From Candidatus Aminicenantota bacterium (GTDB lineage Bacteria > Acidobacteriota > Aminicenantia > Aminicenantales > UBA8522): a stretch of DNA of 18,652 nucleotides. The notes under the pieces were generated by a model, which worked only from the letters and a program-made list of their open reading frames with translations, did no database searches and had not been told where the DNA came from. Made by a program: the position numbers and the translations under genes. Of this stretch, positions 14,018 through 18,652 are shown one piece after another. The stretch spans positions 5,971 to 24,622 of the forward strand of contig DQHV01000261.1 of assembly GCA_003524335.1 (NCBI GenBank). Direction: 5' to 3'. Position 1 is the stretch's first letter; each line of letters begins with the position of its first letter.

Positions 14018-16225
14018 ATGAAAAAAGCGCAGTTGATCTCGTGGACAGGGCTTTGGCTCGTGGTGCTGGCGTCTTCTTCGACACCGGAAGGCCCCACTCC
14101 AGCCAGGCGTCCTGTAGTCGTAGAAGATCGGGTTTTGGAGCTTCTCGCCAATGAGGTCAACGGTTACGCGGCCTTCAACAACCTCAGCATCATCTCAACT
14201 TATCACAGGACGCTGGGGTCGGATGCAATCGGCGAGCTCCTCCGCCGGCTGGAGGCCAAGTGCCGGCTTTACGGCCTCACAGGCACAAAGATCCACCGGG
14301 TTCCGGTCCAGACCGGCCTGGAATATTTCTTTCTCCAGAACTTCGACGGACAGGTCCCCACACGGACCAGAAAAGCCGAAGTCCGTTTAGTGAAGCCATT
14401 CCCCAAGCTGCTCACCACCGCCGAGAGCGCTCCCAGCTGCCTGATCCAGGGAAGTCGCGCGGCGGATCTGATTGCCCCCGTTGTCTTCATCGGAGACGGT
14501 GCCAATCCGGATAATTACAGAAACAAGGATCTGGAGGGCAAGATCGCCTTGGCGGGGAACGCCCTGCCCGAAGACATCAAGGAACTCGCCATCCATGCCC
14601 ATCGGGCCGCCGGGCTTTTTTTCTATTTTACCCGCCCGCACAACAGCGGTGACAATAACGACGCCGTCCTCGACATGCATTGGTCGCCCTACAGCCGGTC
14701 GGGAGAACCCTCCACTTTCGGCCTATCGCTGTCAACAAACCAATTCCTATTCCTGAAGGCTCTTCTGGACAAAGGGGAGGAAGTCGTTGTCCACGTCAAG
14801 ATCGAGTCGGAACTGAAGGAGAAAGAGGAGAGTGTATTCGAGATCCTGGACGCGGCGATTCCAGGGACCGACTTTCCCGACCAGGAATTCTGGGTTTGGG
14901 CGCACATCGACCATCCTCTGCCCGGAGCCGTAGACAATGGCAGCGGCTGTGCCCTGATCCTGGAAATGGCCCGGACGCTCCAGGCCCTTATCGACAATGG
15001 CCTTTTCCCCGCGCCCAGAAGGACGATCCGATTCCTGTGGCTCCCCCACGTCAGCGGGCTCAACATGTATCTTTCTCTTCATCCAGAAAAGATCGGGAAA
15101 ATCAAGGGCGGCATATCTGTCGACAGCGTCGCCATCGACCAATCCTTCTTCTCGAATTATTTTGCCCTCGGGAAACCTTCCCATTCCCTTCCTTCGTATT
15201 GGACCGCTGTCCTGGAGAGCCTGGCCGAACACCTGGACTCTCGCACGAACCGTGATCTTCTCGATTACAGAAACACGGACAACCTTTTCTCTCCCGAAGG
15301 CAGCCGGGACCAGTTCAACATCCGGTTCTGTCCTTTTAACGGTTTCGGGGATGAGATGCAGTCCAACGACGGGACGATCGGCATTCCCACCATAACCTTC
15401 AGCAATATCCCGGTGCCCCCCCGCCACAGCCAGGTTAACTTCCTCAAGTACGTAGACCCGACGGGACTCCACCGAATCGCCTATCTCGGATCGGCCCTCG
15501 TTTCGGTTTTTGGATGGACCGATGCGGCCAACATCTGGAGGGTGGTTGACGAAGTCTACGCCAGGGGGCGCATCCATCTGCTCCAGGAAGCCGAAAAAGC
15601 AAATAGAGCTCTACGGGATGCCGATCCGCTGGGCCTCGCAGAAGCGAATAAACAAGGATGCCTACTGATTAAATGCGGATTGCGAAGAGAACAAGGCATG
15701 CTCGCTTCCATAAGAATTCTGCTTCCTGCCTCAAGAGAGGCACACCAGGAAATCGACCTGAGAATCAACCAGGTTAAGGAATTTGCCGGAGCCCTGACCG
15801 GAGAACTCCAGGCCGGTTACGCGGCGCGATGTCGACCTTTGGGCCTAAGCCCGATGGATCTTCCTCCGACGAAGGAGGAGCAGGATCTCGACCGGCTCGT
15901 TCCCAAACCCGTGCCGGGAGTCCGGGGAAAATCCTCCTATTTCGGAGATTACTATCTGAAGATCCTGGGGCAGGAAAAGCTGGATTCGTTCCACCTCAGG
16001 CCAGGTTTTTCCTACGGGATCGTCGGCTATACAGAAGCCCACAACTTTATCGACGGCCGTCTCAGCATCCTGGAAATCCATCAAGCGACCGCCGCCGAGC
16101 TGTGGAGCGAGGGTTATCCATCTGAACACGACGTCACCTTGACCGAGGTGGCCGACTATATGAGAATGTTAGAAGCAGCCGGGATCATCACCCTCGAAAA
16201 ACGCAAAGGCAAAGGAGCCGACTAG
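14018..16225 (+). CDS. Exported M28-like peptidase homologue with altered active site (735 aa)
   Basis: The start at 14018 has GGAGG (14009-14013) four bases upstream and opens directly on a signal peptide (MKKAQL, hydrophobic to about 20); the in-frame ATG at 13988 lacks both. A protease-associated-like insert (about 150-265) precedes the M28-type zinc peptidase core. Ligands H296 and D298 (AHIDH), D306 (VDNGSG) and D369 (SVDSVAID) are in place. Where the catalytic Glu is expected it reads WLPHVSG (H344, V345), and the final His site reads GFGDEM (D445, E446). Activity is therefore uncertain: a changed metal site, a different reaction, or a binding role. A long helical region (about 510-600) and a small C-terminal module around FIDGRLSILEI (from 677) follow. 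It is four bases from its paralogue downstream. Confidence 0.85.
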   Translation: MKKAQLISWTGLWLVVLASSSTPEGPTPARRPVVVEDRVLELLANEVNGYAAFNNLSIISTYHRTLGSDAIGELLRRLEAKCRLYGLTGTKIHRVPVQTGLEYFFLQNFDGQVPTRTRKAEVRLVKPFPKLLTTAESAPSCLIQGSRAADLIAPVVFIGDGANPDNYRNKDLEGKIALAGNALPEDIKELAIHAHRAAGLFFYFTRPHNSGDNNDAVLDMHWSPYSRSGEPSTFGLSLSTNQFLFLKALLDKGEEVVVHVKIESELKEKEESVFEILDAAIPGTDFPDQEFWVWAHIDHPLPGAVDNGSGCALILEMARTLQALIDNGLFPAPRRTIRFLWLPHVSGLNMYLSLHPEKIGKIKGGISVDSVAIDQSFFSNYFALGKPSHSLPSYWTAVLESLAEHLDSRTNRDLLDYRNTDNLFSPEGSRDQFNIRFCPFNGFGDEMQSNDGTIGIPTITFSNIPVPPRHSQVNFLKYVDPTGLHRIAYLGSALVSVFGWTDAANIWRVVDEVYARGRIHLLQEAEKANRALRDADPLGLAEANKQGCLLIKCGLRREQGMLASIRILLPASREAHQEIDLRINQVKEFAGALTGELQAGYAARCRPLGLSPMDLPPTKEEQDLDRLVPKPVPGVRGKSSYFGDYYLKILGQEKLDSFHLRPGFSYGIVGYTEAHNFIDGRLSILEIHQATAAELWSEGYPSEHDVTLTEVADYMRMLEAAGIITLEKRKGKGAD

Positions 16226-16229
16226 GACA

Positions 16230-18353
16230 ATGATGAGAAAAACCGTTGGCTTAATCCTGGTCTGCCTGTTCATCGTCAGTTCGGGCAGGCCGCAAAGAGA
16301 AGAGCCTACCTTGCCCGGGCTCACTTCGGAACAGATCATGGCGATTATCGACGCGGCCTCCGGTGAACGGGCTCTCAATCACATCCGCCGCCTCACCCTT
16401 CTCCATCGCTGGTTTGTCTCGGAGGGATATCATCAAGCCGCGCAGTATATCATCGAGAAAGCGAGAGAGATCGGACTCCGGGATGTCACCCTCCACCGAT
16501 TTCCCGCGGACGGTAAGATCCTCTACTCGACCTGCCGGAGCCTGCCCCGCTGGACGGTCCGGTCCGCCAGACTCAGTCTGGTCTCCCCCTTGAAAAAACG
16601 GCTTGCGTCTTGGGAAGAGAACCCGATCACCTTGGCCAGCAACAGCCGCTCGGCCAATATCACGGCCCCTCTTGTCGATGTGGGCGAGGGAACGCAAGCC
16701 TCTGACTATGACGGGAAGGACGTTCAGGGCAAACTCGTGCTGGCTTCCTCTCCCCAAGGGAAAGGTCGGATCGACCTGGTTCACAGGCTGGCCGTTCTCG
16801 AGCGGGGAGCCGAAGGCGTTGTCTCGTACCGGAGCTATCATCTCGACGACTTTCCAGACCTCGTCACCTGGGACCACATCAACACCCTGGAGTTCAATGG
16901 CAGGCCCTCGACCTTCGGGTTCTGCCTTTCCAAGAGAACGGGCTGGGAGCTCAAACGGCTTCTGCTCAAAGGTGAGAAAGTCTCGCTCCATGCGGAAGTG
17001 GACTCGGAGATTTCGGGCGGTCATTTCGAAGTGGTTTCGGCCGTCATTCCAGGCACTGACCTGGCCGATCAAGAGATCTGGTTCATCGCTCATCTGGACC
17101 ATTGTCAGCCTTCAGCCAACGACAATGCCAGCGGAAGCGCGGCCATTCTGGAAACTGCCCAAACCTTACTCGAGCTCTGCCAAAAGAACGTTCTCCCCAA
17201 ACCCCGGATGACACTGAGGTTTCTTTGGGTCCCGGAAATCTGGGGAACCTATGCTTTCATAGCCAAGTATCCCGAAGAAACGAGGAAGGCCATCGCCGTC
17301 ATCAACCTGGATATGGTGGGAGAACACCAGAAACGATGCCGGTCGGTCTTCCGGGTCACTCGCACGCCGGATTCCACGGCCTCCTTCTTGAATGACCTGC
17401 TGGATGTCCATCTCAAATTCCTGCTTGCCCACAACCCGGAACCCGGCAAGGAATTAAGCGATGCTTATGCCGTCGTGTCGCCTTGGGGAAGCCATGACGA
17501 TTGGAACGCGGAGCTCATCCCCTATTCGGGCGGGAGCGACCACTTCGTGTTCATGGGCGGCGTTATCCGCGTGCCCGCCACCATGTTCGGCAGCTGGCCG
17601 GACGATTTCTACCATTCCAGCGAGGACACGCCGGACAAGTGTGATCCTACTCAGCTCAGGCGGGTCGTCGTCCTGAGCACGATGACCGCGTCCTCTCTTA
17701 TGAGCCTGGATTCCCGGTCGGGTCTGGACTTGCTCGACCTGGTGTTGATGGGCGCTAAAGGCCGGCTGGAGGAGTCGTTCGGAAAGTCGCTCGGACTCTT
17801 GCGCAAAAGCCCTCCTTCAAACCGCGATCTCCGGGAGGCCTTGAATATTATCGATTGGGCGGAACGGCGGGAGCAGGCGGCTCTGGAATCAACCGCCGCA
17901 CTCCTACCCCTTGATGACGGGCTTAGGCAACGTTTCCAAGGTTGCCAAAAGGAAATCCGCCAACAATCCGTCACTCTGAGGCAAAGCCTCTCCGAATATC
18001 TAACACTTATAAACGGGGGGGAAAGAAAGGGAAGCGTTTCTCCAGCCGAGCGCAGCCCCGAAGAGATCACCGCATCACGGCTGATTCCCGTCCGGAACCC
18101 CGCCTTTCCCGGGCCTATTTGGGATGGCTATCTGGCCTCTCCCGCCGAGGGACAAGACCCGGCTTGGCGGGGGACGCTGTCCGAGTTTCAGCTTTATGAG
18201 ATCGGGGCCTTCATCGACGGCAGAAGGAGCATCTTGGATATTCGTAACGCGGTCAGCGCGGAATGCGGGCCGACCTCCCTGGCGGTCATCTTGCGCTACC
18301 TCAAGGACCTGGAGCAGGCTGGGCTTGTCAACTTCTTGTCGCCGGGGCCATAG
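16230..18353 (+). CDS. Exported M28-like zinc aminopeptidase homologue (707 aa)
   Basis: It is a tandem paralogue of the upstream gene, 4 bp after its stop, with AGGA just ahead; ATG codons at 16230 and 16233 are equally possible. The signal peptide spans about 1-20. A protease-associated-like insert (about 135-255) is followed by the M28 core with the expected ligands: H288 and D290 (AHLDH), D298 (NDNASGS), E336 (WVPEIWG), D361 (NLDMVG) and H438 (GGSDHF). The usual EE pair is reduced to one Glu here, as I recall in some DUF4910-like aminopeptidases. A helical segment with a heptad-like look (about 505-600) precedes a C-terminal module around FIDGRRSILDI (from 661). Known M28 enzymes remove N-terminal residues from peptides or split off glutamate-like groups. 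Of the two paralogues this is the one likely to be active. An intrinsic terminator overlaps its stop. Confidence 0.88.
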   Translation: MMRKTVGLILVCLFIVSSGRPQREEPTLPGLTSEQIMAIIDAASGERALNHIRRLTLLHRWFVSEGYHQAAQYIIEKAREIGLRDVTLHRFPADGKILYSTCRSLPRWTVRSARLSLVSPLKKRLASWEENPITLASNSRSANITAPLVDVGEGTQASDYDGKDVQGKLVLASSPQGKGRIDLVHRLAVLERGAEGVVSYRSYHLDDFPDLVTWDHINTLEFNGRPSTFGFCLSKRTGWELKRLLLKGEKVSLHAEVDSEISGGHFEVVSAVIPGTDLADQEIWFIAHLDHCQPSANDNASGSAAILETAQTLLELCQKNVLPKPRMTLRFLWVPEIWGTYAFIAKYPEETRKAIAVINLDMVGEHQKRCRSVFRVTRTPDSTASFLNDLLDVHLKFLLAHNPEPGKELSDAYAVVSPWGSHDDWNAELIPYSGGSDHFVFMGGVIRVPATMFGSWPDDFYHSSEDTPDKCDPTQLRRVVVLSTMTASSLMSLDSRSGLDLLDLVLMGAKGRLEESFGKSLGLLRKSPPSNRDLREALNIIDWAERREQAALESTAALLPLDDGLRQRFQGCQKEIRQQSVTLRQSLSEYLTLINGGERKGSVSPAERSPEEITASRLIPVRNPAFPGPIWDGYLASPAEGQDPAWRGTLSEFQLYEIGAFIDGRRSILDIRNAVSAECGPTSLAVILRYLKDLEQAGLVNFLSPGP

Positions 18354-18372
18354 CCCCGGATCAATTTTTTTT
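18342..18372 (+). terminator. Intrinsic terminator of the peptidase pair
   Basis: A perfect 7-bp GC stem (CCGGGGC 18342-18348, GCCCCGG 18353-18359) with a CATA loop is followed by eight consecutive T (18365-18372). The hairpin includes the last codons and the stop of the second peptidase. The T-run lies in the 3' end of the convergent protease gene. Confidence 0.85.
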
Positions 18373-18652
18373 CTCTTTTTGCTCCTGGACCGCTCTTTCT
18401 TCCATCCTCTTTTTGAACCTCGTCTCGACCTGGTTCATCTTTTCTCGGTAGGCTCCCACCTCTTTGCGAACCGCTCTGTCTGCGTTGATTAGGCCATAAC
18501 CAGTCCGTGGGTGGAAGGAAGGTTGGCCGAGAATTTTGCTATCACAAGACCGGCACAGGATTTCGTAGATTCTCTGGACGTACTGACCGCTCAGCTCTTC
18601 GCCCGTCTTGGGGAGCAGCGAGCAGATCAGCGCGGCGGTACCGGTCACATTT
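18361..18652 (-). CDS. C-terminal end of a subtilisin-like (S8) serine protease (5' part outside the window)
   Basis: The frame is open to the window edge; the visible reading begins NVTGTAALICSLLP, which matches the helix that follows the catalytic serine in subtilases (GTSxAxPxVxGxAAL). RTGYGLINADRAV (about 25 residues before the tail) is the usual end of the S8 domain. The catalytic Asp, His and Ser would lie beyond 18652. After the domain comes a highly charged 35-residue tail rich in K, E, R and Q, probably helical. The GTG at 18646-18648 is an internal codon, not a start. The gene is convergent with the peptidase pair and ends 7 bp from its stop. Confidence 0.8.
   Translation of the reverse strand, partial: NVTGTAALICSLLPKTGEELSGQYVQRIYEILCRSCDSKILGQPSFHPRTGYGLINADRAVRKEVGAYREKMNQVETRFKKRMEERAVQEQKEKKN

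Noticed and set aside
14747..15577. A 276-codon minus-strand frame inside the first M28-like gene
   Set aside because: It is antisense to a conserved peptidase core, with no recognisable motif and no upstream signals.
1..18652. CRISPR arrays, tRNA genes, insertion sequences or phage remnants
   Set aside because: No direct-repeat series, cloverleaf-like segment, transposase motif or long terminal inverted repeat was found by eye; a dedicated search was not possible.

Overview
The window looks like a chromosomal segment of a Gram-negative bacterium with a large periplasmic hydrolase repertoire. Evidence for an outer membrane is a TonB-dependent receptor, a lipoprotein and many signal peptides. 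The protein families (DUF362 with a DUF6599-like lipoprotein, a receptor with an N-terminal carboxypeptidase-regulatory domain, multidomain amidohydrolases, unusual M28-like peptidases) recall Acidobacteriota or Aminicenantota. That taxonomic guess rests on remembered family distribution, not on a marker gene. No rRNA, tRNA, CRISPR array, insertion sequence or phage gene was seen, and no gene-free stretch exceeds 300 bases.

Layout. At 1-1271 (+) lies the 3' part of a DsbD-type thiol transporter with a C-terminal thioredoxin domain. A good sigma70-type promoter (1317-1346) then precedes a small exported protein of unknown function (1467-2033, +). Convergent to it is an exported creatininase-family hydrolase (2043-2951, -) with its own strong promoter (2984-3012). 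From 13822 down to 3196 six genes run on the minus strand: TonB-dependent receptor, Tat-exported DUF362 protein, DUF6599-like lipoprotein, and three related amidohydrolases. The last three are joined by 4-nt ATGA stop/start overlaps. Divergent from the receptor are two tandem M28-like peptidases (14018-16225 and 16230-18353, +), ended by a clear intrinsic terminator (18342-18372). The window closes with the 3' end of a convergent subtilisin-like protease gene (18361-18652, -).

How the genes may work together. Nearly every product carries an export signal, and almost every enzyme family present cleaves C-N (amide or cyclic amide) bonds: creatininase, amidohydrolases, M28 and S8 peptidases. With the TonB-dependent receptor this reads as a scavenging locus: import of a peptide-like or cyclic amide compound through the outer membrane, then periplasmic breakdown. 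This is inference, and the substrate is unknown.

The most unusual feature is repeated pairing of plausible active sites with degenerate ones. Two amidohydrolases are fusions of an intact metal-site domain with a second domain that lost its HxH motif. A third, stand-alone amidohydrolase lacks HxH altogether. The first M28-like peptidase has His and Glu where its tandem neighbour keeps Glu and His. Both peptidases end in a shared small C-terminal module resembling PqqD-like or winged-helix domains.
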